64,000 nucleotides of DNA from JAILLW01 sp045640525 (GCA_045640525.1 JAZUFE010000027.1:1-64000); one strand, 5' to 3'. Shown: positions 24,606 to 34,119, numbered from the stretch's first letter. The notes: a model not told the origin generated them from the letters alone. Program-made: numbers and translations.

Positions 24606-27293
24606 TCACAGATTACCTAATTGTGAAAGTCTTTCACGAACTCCGGAAAGCATATCCGAATACTTTGCCTTCTTCTCTTTTTCTTCGTTAACCTTACTCT
24701 CCGGAGCTTTGGACATAAACTTTTCGTTTTGAAGCATTCCGTCTACACGCTTAATCTCACCTATTAGTCTTTCTTCTTCCTTCTTTAATCTCTCGATTTC
24801 TGCTTTGATATCAACAAGCTGTGCAAAAGGAATATATAAAGTAGCATTAGGTATAACTACCGAAACAGCGTCATCCGCAATGCCTGACTTATCGGCCTGT
24901 ACTGCCAAATCCGATGCATATGCCAAACTCTTAAAGAACAATTCGCCTTCCGTAAATGTTGAAACTATATCTTTATCCGAAGATACAACAAATACCGATG
25001 CTTTCTTTGAAGGCGGTACATTCATTGTTGTACGTACGTTTCTTATTCCTCTGACTGCTTCCTTAATAGTTTCAATCTGCTTTTCGTCCTTTGTAAACTC
25101 TCTTTCTTTAGTATACTCGGGCCACTTGGAAACCATAATTGACTCTTCCTTGTTCTGCAAAGTACAGAAAATCTCTTCCGTAATGAAAGGCATATAAGGA
25201 TGAAGTAGTTTTAATGCATCTATGAGAACCGCTTTGGCTGTCCATAAAGCAGCTTTCTTCGATTCAACATCATCCGAATTATAAAGACGCGGCTTAACCA
25301 TTTCAATGTACCAGTCACAGAATTCATCGCAAATAAAGTCATAAACCTTCTGAACAGCAATTCCGAGTTCGAAAGCGTCCATATTATCGGTAACATCTTT
25401 AACAAGTGTATTAAGTTTCGAAATAATCCACTTATCGGCAGGCATAAGGCTTACCGAATCCTGAGTCATATTCTCAACTTCCTTGGCCAATGCTTCATCA
25501 TTATTCAGATTCATCATGATAAATCTTGATGCATTCCATACCTTATTGGCGAAATTTCTTGAATTTTCAACCTTAGATATGTAGAATCGCATATCATTTC
25601 CCGGAGCATTTCCGGTCATAATCGTAAGTCTTAATGCGTCGGCACCATACTGGTCAATAATCTCCAAAGGATCTATTCCGTTACCCAATGACTTGGACAT
25701 CTTACGACCCTGATCGTCTCTGATAAGACCGTGGAACAAAACTGTCTTAAACGGCTTCTCGCCCATTTGTTCAAATCCGGAGAATATCATTCTTATAACC
25801 CAGAAGAATATAATGTCATATCCTGTCACCAATACATCCGTAGGATAAAAATATGCTAAATCTTCTGTCTTTTCGGGCCATCCCAATGTGCTAAAAGGCC
25901 ATAATGCCGAACTGAACCACGTATCCAAAGTATCCGGATCCTGTTCAAAATGATTCTTACCGCACTTAGGGCAAACTGTCGGAGCCTCTTTCGCTACTAC
26001 AATTTCACCGCAATCCTGACAATAATATGCAGGAATTCTGTGTCCCCACCATAACTGACGTGAAATACACCAGTCTCGAATATTATCGGTCCAGTTGAAA
26101 TATGTTTTCTCCATACGTTTGGGAATAAGCTTAATTTCGCCTGATTTAACCGCTTCTACAGCAGGTTTGATAAGTTCGTCCATCTTAACGAACCACTGCT
26201 GCTTAATCATAGGCTCTATAGTGGTCTTACATCTGTCATGAGTTCCTACGTTATGAGAATAATCCTCTATCTTAACGAGCAATCCCAGTGCATCAAGGTC
26301 CTTAACTATAGCCTCTCTTGCTTCATATCTGTCCATTCCCGCATACTTGCCGCCGTTTGAATTAATGGTAGCATCATCATTAAGTATATTGATTTCGGGG
26401 AGATTGTGACGCTTTCCGACCTCAAAGTCATTAGGGTCATGTGCGGGTGTAATCTTAACTACACCGGTACCGAATTCCATATCTACATAATCATCTTCAA
26501 CTACCGGAATAGGCTTATTAACCAAAGGAAGCCAAACTGACTTGCCATGAAGATGAGTATATCTTTCATCCTTGGGATTAACGGCAACAGCAGTATCACC
26601 AAGCATTGTTTCGGGACGTGTTGTTGCAAATGTCAAAAATTCCGTCTTGGACGGCTGTCCGTTTTCATCTACCAGAGGATACTTAATATGCCAAAAATGT
26701 CCGCTTTGATCCTCATATTCAACTTCTGCATCCGAAATGGACGTGTTACAACAAGGACACCAGTTGATTATTCTCGAGCCCTTATATATCCATCCTTTTT
26801 CGTACATTCTTACGAATACTTCGTTAACAGCCTTATTACAGCCTTCATCCATTGTGAAACGTTCTCTGTCCCAATCACACGAAGATCCCAATTTCTTAAG
26901 CTGATTGATAATTCTTCCGCCGTATTCCTTTCTCCATTCCCATGCACGTTCAAGGAATTTTTCTCTGCCCAAATCTTCCTTATTAATTCCCTGCTTTTTC
27001 AAAGTTTCAATAATCTTGACTTCGGTTGCTATTGACGCATGGTCGGTTCCGGGCTGCCACAAGGCATTATATCCTTGCATACGCTTATATCTGATCAGGA
27101 TATCCTGCATCGTATTGTCAAATGCATGCCCCATATGAAGCTGTCCCGTTATATTCGGAGGTGGAATCACAATTGTAAAAGGTGTTCTGCTGTGATCTAC
27201 TTCCGCATGAAAATACTTCTTTGCTACCCATTTTTCATACAATCTGTCTTCTATATCCTTAGGGTTGTATGTTTTTTCCAATTCCTTAGCCAT
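24606..27293 (-). CDS. valS: Valyl-tRNA synthetase
   Basis: An 895-residue class I synthetase with the HIGH equivalent HMGH (53-56), an editing CP1 domain, a zinc-ribbon-like CQDCGEIV/CPKCGK pair, KMSKS in GRKMSKSLGN, and a C-terminal coiled coil (about 825-890). GGGAGG precedes ATG. No T-box leader is seen: only about 90 bases separate it from the previous gene, and these are occupied by that gene's terminator. Confidence 0.97.
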   Translation of the reverse strand: MAKELEKTYNPKDIEDRLYEKWVAKKYFHAEVDHSRTPFTIVIPPPNITGQLHMGHAFDNTMQDILIRYKRMQGYNALWQPGTDHASIATEVKIIETLKKQGINKEDLGREKFLERAWEWRKEYGGRIINQLKKLGSSCDWDRERFTMDEGCNKAVNEVFVRMYEKGWIYKGSRIINWCPCCNTSISDAEVEYEDQSGHFWHIKYPLVDENGQPSKTEFLTFATTRPETMLGDTAVAVNPKDERYTHLHGKSVWLPLVNKPIPVVEDDYVDMEFGTGVVKITPAHDPNDFEVGKRHNLPEINILNDDATINSNGGKYAGMDRYEAREAIVKDLDALGLLVKIEDYSHNVGTHDRCKTTIEPMIKQQWFVKMDELIKPAVEAVKSGEIKLIPKRMEKTYFNWTDNIRDWCISRQLWWGHRIPAYYCQDCGEIVVAKEAPTVCPKCGKNHFEQDPDTLDTWFSSALWPFSTLGWPEKTEDLAYFYPTDVLVTGYDIIFFWVIRMIFSGFEQMGEKPFKTVLFHGLIRDDQGRKMSKSLGNGIDPLEIIDQYGADALRLTIMTGNAPGNDMRFYISKVENSRNFANKVWNASRFIMMNLNNDEALAKEVENMTQDSVSLMPADKWIISKLNTLVKDVTDNMDAFELGIAVQKVYDFICDEFCDWYIEMVKPRLYNSDDVESKKAALWTAKAVLIDALKLLHPYMPFITEEIFCTLQNKEESIMVSKWPEYTKEREFTKDEKQIETIKEAVRGIRNVRTTMNVPPSKKASVFVVSSDKDIVSTFTEGELFFKSLAYASDLAVQADKSGIADDAVSVVIPNATLYIPFAQLVDIKAEIERLKKEEERLIGEIKRVDGMLQNEKFMSKAPESKVNEEKEKKAKYSDMLSGVRERLSQLGNL

Positions 27294-27357
27294 TTTTATT
27301 CCTCCCGGTAATAAACATAGTGTAACTATGTGTTAAAATCTCCATTTCATAGAAAAA

Positions 27358-27379
27358 GCAGCCTATTTACTAGACTGCT
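27358..27379 (-). terminator. Terminator between the 89-residue gene and valS
   Basis: agcagccta (27358-27366) and tagactgct (27371-27379) pair with one G-U wobble on the minus strand, followed by TTTTTC. Confidence 0.75.
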
Positions 27380-27382
27380 TGC

Positions 27383-27652
27383 TTACTCGATTTCACCCGA
27401 CTGTTCGGGCACCATGACTCGAGCAGCATTCATTCTGCTCATTGCCATCTGGCTTTCCAAGATATCAACGAAATTCGCGCTCTCACCTCGTTTGAGAGGA
27501 TTGATGTTTTGCGACATATCCGTCAGTGCAGAGTAGTCCGTAGATGATTTAGTTACGTCATCCTCCACAGGCTTGACTCGATTCATGCTCGAAGCACTTA
27601 TTCGGTTGGTATTGTATACGTACGGCGTATAGCTTATTGAACCAATGCCCAT
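27383..27652 (-). CDS. Small hypothetical protein (89 residues)
   Basis: I do not recognise a family. The 89-residue product is soluble, rich in Ser, Asn, Met and Val, with an MGIGSISYTPYVYNTN start and a helical MAMSRMNAARVM segment near the end. GAGGCC lies shortly before ATG, and it has its own terminator, which argues that it is a real gene. The composition recalls rod or hook-assembly accessory proteins of flagella, but there is no supporting neighbour. It lies between engB and valS. Confidence 0.6.
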   Translation of the reverse strand: MGIGSISYTPYVYNTNRISASSMNRVKPVEDDVTKSSTDYSALTDMSQNINPLKRGESANFVDILESQMAMSRMNAARVMVPEQSGEIE

Positions 27653-27723
27653 CGGCCTCTCTCCCTACTTGAATAATTCATATTATTATACCCCCGTTAA
27701 CTTAGTAACGTCAAGCATTCGAA

Positions 27724-28311
27724 TCAATCCGCCAAATACGTGTCAATGTATTCGTAAATTTCTTCGCGGCCTTGCTTGCTCAATGCCGAATAAGGAAAAA
27801 CCTGTGTTCCCTCAACCGTTTGCAATCCCTGCTTTATTGCCTTAATCTGTTTTGGTATTTGTCCTTTGGAAATTTTATCCAATTTGGTTGCAATTATGAC
27901 AGGTTCGAATCCCTGCGCCAAAATCCATTCATACATTTGTCTGTCATTTGCCGAAGGGTCGTGTCTGATATCAATCAGTAAAAAGACGCATCTGAGCATT
28001 TTTGAGGTATGGAGATATTTCTCTATCATTTTGCCCCATTTGGCTTTTTCCTGTTCCGAAACTTTCGCATATCCATATCCCGGCAAGTCAACGAAATACA
28101 GTTCATCATTGATATTGTAATAATTAATTGTCTGCGTTTTTCCGGGTTGCTGTGATGTGCGCGCCAAATTCTTACGGTTCATAAGACCGTTTATCAAGCT
28201 CGATTTACCCACGTTCGACTTCCCCGCAAACGCAAATTCAATATGTTCATTTGACGGCAGCTTACTTGTTATGCCGCAGACCGTTTCAAGATTTACCGTT
28301 TTAATTACCAT
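27724..28311 (-). CDS. engB: Ribosome biogenesis GTPase EngB (YsxC/YihA)
   Basis: A 195-residue TRAFAC-class GTPase needed for late 50S assembly. G1 is GKSNVGKSS (30-38), G3 DLPGYG, G4 ATKLDK and G5 near SALSKQG. Length is usual. GAGAGGACA precedes ATG at 28311. It lies downstream of clpX, but an intrinsic terminator lies between them, so expression probably depends on readthrough or another promoter. Confidence 0.96.
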   Translation of the reverse strand: MVIKTVNLETVCGITSKLPSNEHIEFAFAGKSNVGKSSLINGLMNRKNLARTSQQPGKTQTINYYNINDELYFVDLPGYGYAKVSEQEKAKWGKMIEKYLHTSKMLRCVFLLIDIRHDPSANDRQMYEWILAQGFEPVIIATKLDKISKGQIPKQIKAIKQGLQTVEGTQVFPYSALSKQGREEIYEYIDTYLAD

Positions 28312-28331
28312 ACTGTCCTCTCAAAAAATAA

Positions 28332-28349
28332 AGAGTCGAAAACGACTCT
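28332..28349 (-). terminator. Intrinsic terminator between clpX and engB
   Basis: agagtcg (28332-28338), loop aaaa, cgactct (28343-28349). On the minus strand TTATTTTTT follows, an excellent U-tract, immediately after the clpX stop at 28350. Confidence 0.85.
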
Positions 28350-29597
28350 CTATTTCTCTTTTATAACTTTCGGTTCGCCCTTTAGTTCCACACAATCCTT
28401 GGTAATAATTACCTTCTTAATGGACTCATCCGAAGGAATCTCAAACATAACATTCATCATAGCCTTTTCCATAATCGACCTTAACCCTCTGGCTCCGGTC
28501 TTTCTTTCAAATGCGAGCTCTGCTATGCGTTTTATAGCCTCTTCTTCAAATTCAAGTTCTACATCATCGATATCAAACAACTTACGATATTGTTTAATCA
28601 ACGCATTCTTTGGCTGTGTCAGAATTCTCGTGAGTGCATTCTCATCAAGTCCGTGAAGCGATACATTAATCGGCACACGTCCTACGAACTCAGGTATCAA
28701 TCCGAATTTGACCAAATCCTGAGGCACAACATCCGCGAACAATTCTCCCGTTTCAAAGGAAGCCTTGGTCGAAACCTCTGCCCCGAAACCTATCGAATTC
28801 TTATTCAGTCTGGCCTCTACTATCTTTTCCAATCCGTCGAACGCGCCTCCGCAAATGAAAAGAATATTTGAAGTATCTACCGGAATAAGTTCCTGATGAG
28901 GATGCTTACGACCACCCTGAGGAGGAACCGATGCCAAAGTACCTTCGATAATCTTCAACAAGGCCTGCTGAACACCTTCACCCGATACATCTCTTGTTAT
29001 GGATACATTTTCGGATTTCTTGGTAATCTTATCGATTTCATCTATATAGATTATACCCAGCTGTGCTCTCTCAACGTCATAATCCGCAGCCTGCACCAAT
29101 TTCAGCAGAATGTTTTCGACATCTTCTCCCACGTAGCCTGCCTCGGTTAATGTTGTGGCATCAGCTATCGCAAACGGCACATTTATTATCTTTGCCAAAG
29201 TCTGAGCAAGGTATGTTTTTCCGGAACCTGTAGGTCCTATCATAATGATGTTCGATTTTTGAAGTTCCACATCATCATCGTTAACAGGAGGATACACGAT
29301 TCTCTTATAATGATTGTAAACAGCGACGGACAAAACCTTTTTAGCTTCATCCTGACCTATTACATAATCATCCAAAAACGCCTTAATCTCAGCCGGTTTT
29401 AGTAAATTTATATCTTTATCGTCACTGCCTGCCTCGCTCTTTTGGGAATCTTCAAACTCTTCTTCTATAATATCGGAGCAAAGTTCAATACACTCATCGC
29501 AGATAAAAATATTGTTCGGTCCGGCAATCAGTTTCCTGACCTCATCCTGCGCTTTCCCGCAAAACGAACAGTGAATTTTGTTTGACTTATTGGCCAA
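28350..29597 (-). CDS. clpX: ATP-dependent Clp protease ATP-binding subunit ClpX
   Basis: A 415-residue AAA+ unfoldase that feeds substrates to ClpP. The zinc-binding domain has Cys10, Cys13, Cys33 and Cys36; Walker A is GPTGSGKTYL (121-130), Walker B IIYIDEID, with the pore RKH motif GGRKHPHQ and an IGF-like loop NSIGFGAE. The reading frame starts with TTG at 29597, directly after the clpP TAA, with AGAGGT about eight bases upstream; no ATG lies nearby. A tail of ~10 residues follows the AAA+ module. Confidence 0.97.
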   Translation of the reverse strand: MANKSNKIHCSFCGKAQDEVRKLIAGPNNIFICDECIELCSDIIEEEFEDSQKSEAGSDDKDINLLKPAEIKAFLDDYVIGQDEAKKVLSVAVYNHYKRIVYPPVNDDDVELQKSNIIMIGPTGSGKTYLAQTLAKIINVPFAIADATTLTEAGYVGEDVENILLKLVQAADYDVERAQLGIIYIDEIDKITKKSENVSITRDVSGEGVQQALLKIIEGTLASVPPQGGRKHPHQELIPVDTSNILFICGGAFDGLEKIVEARLNKNSIGFGAEVSTKASFETGELFADVVPQDLVKFGLIPEFVGRVPINVSLHGLDENALTRILTQPKNALIKQYRKLFDIDDVELEFEEEAIKRIAELAFERKTGARGLRSIMEKAMMNVMFEIPSDESIKKVIITKDCVELKGEPKVIKEK

Positions 29598-30191
29598 TTA
29601 CTCTACCTCTGTTCTTTTCGTAACAACCTTATCTATAATACCGAATTCAAGAGCCTCCTGAGCCGTAAGCCAGTTATCTCTGTCGGTAGCTTCCCACATT
29701 TGCTCATATGTCTTACCGCAATTTTCAGCCAATATCTGGGTAAGTTTTTCTTTGGTACGAGCCATATGTTTAGCGGCAATCTCAATTTCGGTAGCCTGAC
29801 CTTGAGCACCGCCCAAAGGCTGATGAATCATAATTTCGGCATTCGGAAGTGCCATTCTCTTGCCCTTGGTACCGCCCGAGAGCAGGAAAGCTCCCATTGA
29901 AGCAGCCATTCCCATACAATATGTGCACACATCGCACTTAACATATTGCATAGTATCATATATTGCCATACCTGCCGTAACCGAACCGCCCGGAGAATTA
30001 ATATAAAAATATATGTCTTTTTCGGGATCCTCCGCCTCAAGGAAAAGAAGCTGTGCGACAATAATACTTGCCGAAACATCATTTACTTCTTCGCCGAGGA
30101 AAATGATTCTTTCTTTAAGCAATCTTGAAAAAATATCGTAAAAACGTTCACCCTTACTGTTGGTTTCTATGACATTAGGTATTAAACTCAT
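29598..30191 (-). CDS. clpP: ATP-dependent Clp protease proteolytic subunit ClpP
   Basis: A 197-residue serine protease with catalytic triad Ser98 (GMAASMGA), His123 (MIHQPLGG) and Asp172 (DRDNW). The processing-type propeptide is short (MSLIPNVIE). ATG at 30191 has AAAGGAG eight bases upstream, located in the last codons of tig; the frame runs 10 codons further upstream without evidence. It is coupled with tig (two-base gap) and clpX. Confidence 0.97.
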   Translation of the reverse strand: MSLIPNVIETNSKGERFYDIFSRLLKERIIFLGEEVNDVSASIIVAQLLFLEAEDPEKDIYFYINSPGGSVTAGMAIYDTMQYVKCDVCTYCMGMAASMGAFLLSGGTKGKRMALPNAEIMIHQPLGGAQGQATEIEIAAKHMARTKEKLTQILAENCGKTYEQMWEATDRDNWLTAQEALEFGIIDKVVTKRTEVE

Positions 30192-30192
30192 T

Positions 30193-31479
30193 CTACTTCT
30201 CCTTTGCATTCTCCACTGCAAATTCTGCTGCCTTACGAACCTTGATATCTTCCTTAATACCCTTCAGGCTCTTTTCGGGAAGCATCTCCTTAATCTTATC
30301 AACTTCCATCTGATATACTTCAGCCATCTTCTTCATTTCGTCTTCAACATCTGCGTCCGTGCACTCAATGTTTTCTGCCTTGGCAATCTCTTCAAGTACA
30401 AGTCTTGACTTGATTCTCTCTTCAGCCTGAGGACGAACAGATTCGATCATCTTATCGTATGAAGATCCCGTGAACTGATAGTACTGGTCCATAGTAAGAC
30501 CCTGCATGCTCATGCGCTGTGCGAATTCATCAATCATCTGCTCCTGCTGAGTTTTGATCATTGCCTCGGGTATATCCATGGCAGCATCCTTAACGATTGC
30601 CTCGATTACTCTTGCTTCCTTCTCATCCTTGGCTTCTTTGGCCTTTGACTCCTCTAAATTCTTACGTACATCAGCTTTGTATTCTTCCAAAGTATCGAAT
30701 TCTGAAACCTCTGATGCGAACTCATCATCAAGTTCCGGAAGTTCCTTTTCTTTAATTTCCTTAATTGTACATTTGAAAACAGCATCCTTTGAAGCAAGCT
30801 CTTTAGCCTGATAATCTTCAGGGAATGTAACTTTAACTTCAACTTCCTTTCCGATTTCGGCTCCGATAAGCTGATCTTCAAATCCGGGAATGAATGCTCC
30901 CGAACCTATTGTAAGAGAGTAGTTCTCTCCCTTACCGCCTTCGAATGCAACTCCGTCTACGAATCCCTCAAAATCGAGAACTGTCATATCGCCGTCCTTA
31001 ACTGCTCTGTCAGTAACTTCGATATTACGTGCATTGTTCTCCTGCTCACGCTTGAGAGCCTTTTCAACATCCTCGTCTGTTACGGTTGCATCAACCTTCT
31101 CTATTGCTACTCCCTTGTACTTACCAAGCTTTACAGGGGGCTTCAAAGCAACTTTGGCGCTGAAAATGAAAGGTTCCCCCTTCTTAATCTGCTCAACGGT
31201 AATTTCGGGACGTGAAACAACGTCCTCCTCACACTCATCCATTGCCTCTTCATAAGCATCGGGGATAAGAATATTGCATGCCTCATCATAAAATACTTCG
31301 GGACCGTACATCTTCTCTACCATCTGACGAGGAACTTTTCCCTTACGGAATCCCGGTATACTGATACTGCTCTTTTGCTTATTGAACGCCTTGTTTAAAG
31401 CATCCTCTAACTTATCGGCACCTACTTCAATGGTAAGCTTAGCCATATTGTTCTCTAATTTTTCAACTTTTACACTCAT
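30193..31479 (-). CDS. tig: Trigger factor
   Basis: A 428-residue ribosome-associated chaperone and prolyl isomerase. The ribosome-binding signature GFRKGKVPRQMV (about 42-53), a FKBP domain (about 165-245) with EGFVDGVAFEGG and GFEDQLIGA, and a helical C-terminal arm are visible. ATG at 31479 follows AAGGAGG. It heads the tig-clpP-clpX operon. TGCTATACT (31545-31553 region) upstream is a candidate extended -10 promoter. Confidence 0.97.
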   Translation of the reverse strand: MSVKVEKLENNMAKLTIEVGADKLEDALNKAFNKQKSSISIPGFRKGKVPRQMVEKMYGPEVFYDEACNILIPDAYEEAMDECEEDVVSRPEITVEQIKKGEPFIFSAKVALKPPVKLGKYKGVAIEKVDATVTDEDVEKALKREQENNARNIEVTDRAVKDGDMTVLDFEGFVDGVAFEGGKGENYSLTIGSGAFIPGFEDQLIGAEIGKEVEVKVTFPEDYQAKELASKDAVFKCTIKEIKEKELPELDDEFASEVSEFDTLEEYKADVRKNLEESKAKEAKDEKEARVIEAIVKDAAMDIPEAMIKTQQEQMIDEFAQRMSMQGLTMDQYYQFTGSSYDKMIESVRPQAEERIKSRLVLEEIAKAENIECTDADVEDEMKKMAEVYQMEVDKIKEMLPEKSLKGIKEDIKVRKAAEFAVENAKEK

Positions 31480-31544
31480 TACGTGTAACCTCCTTTAAAT
31501 TAACTAAAGCCATTTGACTCATAAATCTTCACAGACAGTATTAG

Positions 31545-31553
31545 AGTATAGCA
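31545..31553 (-). promoter_or_regulatory. Candidate extended -10 element for tig
   Basis: TGC then TATACT on the minus strand, just beyond the preceding terminator and about 66 bases before the tig start. No good -35 is seen, in keeping with an extended -10 promoter. Confidence 0.45.
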
Positions 31554-31555
31554 TA

Positions 31556-31582
31556 AAAAAAGGCTAAATACTAGCCTTTTTT
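31556..31582 (-). terminator. Terminator of the TM1266-like operon, overlapping the stop codon
   Basis: aaaaaaggcta (31556-31566) pairs with tagcctttttt (31572-31582) around five bases; on the minus strand TTTTTTTATG follows. The stop codon of the regulator gene (31571-31573) lies within the hairpin. Confidence 0.9.
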
Positions 31583-31822
31583 GGAGTAAATAACCTTTGA
31601 AGATATACCCTTTATCATTCCTATCTTCCCCGAAAGAGAACTGATTACATCCATCGGAGCATCCAATGCAATACTTATCACATTAATTCCTTTATCCTTA
31701 TAAGGAACTCCCATTCGACCTATTATATATTGGCCGAATTCATGAAGAAGTTCGTTCAGCTTTGAAATCTCCGATGTATCGTCCACAATAATTCCGATAA
31801 GTGCCACTCTTGTCTCTTCCAT
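31571..31822 (-). CDS. TM1266-family putative iron-only hydrogenase system regulator
   Basis: An 83-residue ACT-like regulator of the TM1266 family: a first strand VALIGIIVDD, the helix with LLHEFGQYIIGRMGVPYKDK, and INVISIALDAP. These proteins usually lie beside the [FeFe]-hydrogenase maturation genes hydE, hydF and hydG; none is in the window. Here it follows a fused ABC transporter by ten bases and ends the operon. Ligand and target are unknown, and a role in controlling or sensing the transported solute is inference. Confidence 0.85.
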   Translation of the reverse strand: MEETRVALIGIIVDDTSEISKLNELLHEFGQYIIGRMGVPYKDKGINVISIALDAPMDVISSLSGKIGMIKGISSKVIYSKKG

Positions 31823-31832
31823 ATATTCTCCT

Positions 31833-33164
31833 TTACAATTCGATTATCGATGCCCCCAGTTTTTTGGCATCTTCTTCATTGTGAGTTACCAAAAGCACCG
31901 TTCTTCCATCTTGGTATTCTCGAATCACATCCATTGCTTTGCATCTTGTTTCATAATCCAATCCGTTAAAAGGCTCATCCAGCAGTATAAACTCGGATTC
32001 ACGAAGAAGTGCTCTTAGCAATGCCACCCTCCTTTTCATGCCTCCGCTAAGTTCGGTGATTTTTTTTGAAAGACTCTCCCCGGGCAAAAGTTTTCCGGCT
32101 ATTTGTCGACACTCCTCTTTTGAAATATTGCTTGCCCCCAAAAGTATATTGGTAAGCACATCGGTTTCTTCAATCAGTCTGTCTTCTTGAAAGACAACCG
32201 ACAGGTCCTTTTCATGCCGCCTTATAAGTTCATTGATGAGGGTTGTCTTTCCGCATCCGGATTGTCCCATCAAGCATGTAATACTTCCGGCAGCTAAAGA
32301 TATATCAACATGGTTCAAAACTACCTGCTCGTCATATTGTACGAAAATGTCATTCTCCGTCAAACCACTCCTTACGGATTTGAGCTTGGTTTTGGCTCTC
32401 TTAATCGAAAAATCCGCACCAAAAAATTTGGTCAGCAAATACAATACTGCCTTTTCAAACACATAACTGATCAATATTACCGTCAGGGTCCAAGACAAAA
32501 GTTCAGCCGTATCCAAATATACCTTGGCCATGTATATTTTTGAACCCAGCGAAAATTCCGGAAGCCCTATTACTTCAGCTGCCACCCCCGATTTCCATGC
32601 CATGCCCAAAGATACGCCAAGTGACGTATAAAGACTGTTTTTCATTGCCGGACGGTAAATATATATAGCTTTGCAAAATGCACTCACCTCAAATATCTTC
32701 GCCATTTCAAGCAATTTCTTGTCGGCGTTTTCGAGTCCTTTCAATGTTCCGATGTATATGTTCGGAAATACTATAAGAATTACAACAAAAAGTGCGAGAT
32801 ATTCGGAGCCTGCCCATAAAAGAAGCAACACTACAAACGATGCCACCGGAATCGACTTAAGAGTACTTATGGGTGGTGCCAACAGTTCTTTAATCAAGTC
32901 AAACGAATTCGACAGTGTTCCCAAAAGCAGTCCCAACATAAGCGCAATCAAAAATCCGACCCCTATTTTGGTGAGCGATGAAAATACAACTTTCCAAAAT
33001 TCAAAGGTCAAAAGATCCTTGAAAAAGGTGGAAATAACCTGCACCGGTCCTACCAGCACAATAGAATTGGATACCGCCAAGGCTCCCAGTTGCCAAACTG
33101 CGAGCCAAAACAATATCACTGAAATTTTCTTAACATTTGGTTTCTTAATAATAAAAATCCTCAC
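31833..33164 (-). CDS. Fused ABC transporter: NitT/TauT-type permease and ATPase in one chain
   Basis: The first 250 residues are a BPD-type permease with about six helices and the EAA-like loop AEVIGLPEFSLGSKI; residues 265-443 form an ATPase with Walker A MGQSGCGKTT, signature LSGGMKRR, Walker B EFILLDEP and switch His in VTHNEED. In this family the two parts are usually separate proteins. GTG at 33164 is proposed; the lipoprotein gene ends at 33145, giving a 20-base overlap. A longer frame begins with TTG at 33203. Substrates of the family include sulfonates, nitrate, bicarbonate and thiamine precursors; none can be assigned here. Confidence 0.88.
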   Translation of the reverse strand: MRIFIIKKPNVKKISVILFWLAVWQLGALAVSNSIVLVGPVQVISTFFKDLLTFEFWKVVFSSLTKIGVGFLIALMLGLLLGTLSNSFDLIKELLAPPISTLKSIPVASFVVLLLLWAGSEYLALFVVILIVFPNIYIGTLKGLENADKKLLEMAKIFEVSAFCKAIYIYRPAMKNSLYTSLGVSLGMAWKSGVAAEVIGLPEFSLGSKIYMAKVYLDTAELLSWTLTVILISYVFEKAVLYLLTKFFGADFSIKRAKTKLKSVRSGLTENDIFVQYDEQVVLNHVDISLAAGSITCLMGQSGCGKTTLINELIRRHEKDLSVVFQEDRLIEETDVLTNILLGASNISKEECRQIAGKLLPGESLSKKITELSGGMKRRVALLRALLRESEFILLDEPFNGLDYETRCKAMDVIREYQDGRTVLLVTHNEEDAKKLGASIIEL

Positions 33165-34119
33165 TCGGCATGGTTCCTCCCACTGAAGAAGGATCCAAAT
33201 CAAACAGCACCTTCAAATAGCCTTCCAATGCTGCCTTCATTGCCTCTTTGTCTATATATTCCACATTACAGAACGGAATTGCCGCTTTAGCAATCGGTTC
33301 CTTTTCGATTATTCCGGATGCTACCGTATATGAAGCCGTTTTCTCAACATCGGTCGATACAAATTCACAGGACGCTTTGTGTTCTTCCATGAATGTATCT
33401 ACAGCTTCCTTATTGTTCTCAAGAAATTCTTTTCTTACAACCGTTACACCCGTCACCAGTCGCGATTCGCTTTCCTTGGGAGCATTATCCCACTCCCCGG
33501 TAAGATTCAGGACCGGCGAAAGCTTATCGTTTTGCATGCAGCAGGCTGTTACAAAAGGCTGTGGCAAAATTCCCACTGCCATATCATCCTTCGCCAACAA
33601 TGCAGCAACTTCCGTTGCTTCGGATTTATATTCGACATTTACGTCAGCTAAAGACAATCCGTTAGCACTCAGAAGATATTGAAACACAAAGTCCGGTGTT
33701 GTTCCCTTATTGGTAACGTAAACCGTCTTTCCCTTCAAATCCTCCATTGATGTAATTGACGAATCGGCACTTACGGCATACAGAACTCCCAATGTGTTAA
33801 TATCCAAAACCACTGTCTGACCCTTGGTTTTGTTATACAGTACCGCTGCTACATTCGCCGGGACCAATGCAATATCAAGTTCGTTTGAAATCATCTTGGG
33901 AAGAATTTCATCAGCAGTCACAGCCATTTCGAAGCTGTACGAATTCTTTGATTCGCCCTGATTCGAATCATCCATAAGCTTCATAAGCCCTATGGACGTA
34001 GGGCCTTTAAGTGAACCTATTCTTACTGTTGTTCCCGGATTGTTTGATGTCGATGAACACCCGATAAACGTGCATGACAATAGCACGCATGACAATAAAG
34101 TTACTAAAATTTTCTTCAT
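33145..34119 (-). CDS. ABC transporter substrate-binding lipoprotein (NMT1/TauA-like)
   Basis: A 324-residue lipoprotein with signal peptide and lipobox CTFIGC (about 14-19), then a periplasmic-binding fold of the NMT1/TauA family with the characteristic VRIGSLKGPTSIGLMKLMDD start. ATG at 34119 follows GGAGGAAAA; the longer frame to 34176 overlaps greA. It delivers solute to the fused permease-ATPase immediately downstream. Operon: lipoprotein, fused transporter, TM1266 regulator. Confidence 0.9.
   Translation of the reverse strand: MKKILVTLLSCVLLSCTFIGCSSTSNNPGTTVRIGSLKGPTSIGLMKLMDDSNQGESKNSYSFEMAVTADEILPKMISNELDIALVPANVAAVLYNKTKGQTVVLDINTLGVLYAVSADSSITSMEDLKGKTVYVTNKGTTPDFVFQYLLSANGLSLADVNVEYKSEATEVAALLAKDDMAVGILPQPFVTACCMQNDKLSPVLNLTGEWDNAPKESESRLVTGVTVVRKEFLENNKEAVDTFMEEHKASCEFVSTDVEKTASYTVASGIIEKEPIAKAAIPFCNVEYIDKEAMKAALEGYLKVLFDLDPSSVGGTMPSEDFYY

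Noticed and set aside
27294..27382. T-box leader of valS
   Set aside because: Only about 90 bases are available and hold the terminator of the previous gene; no T-box sequence or specifier loop is seen.
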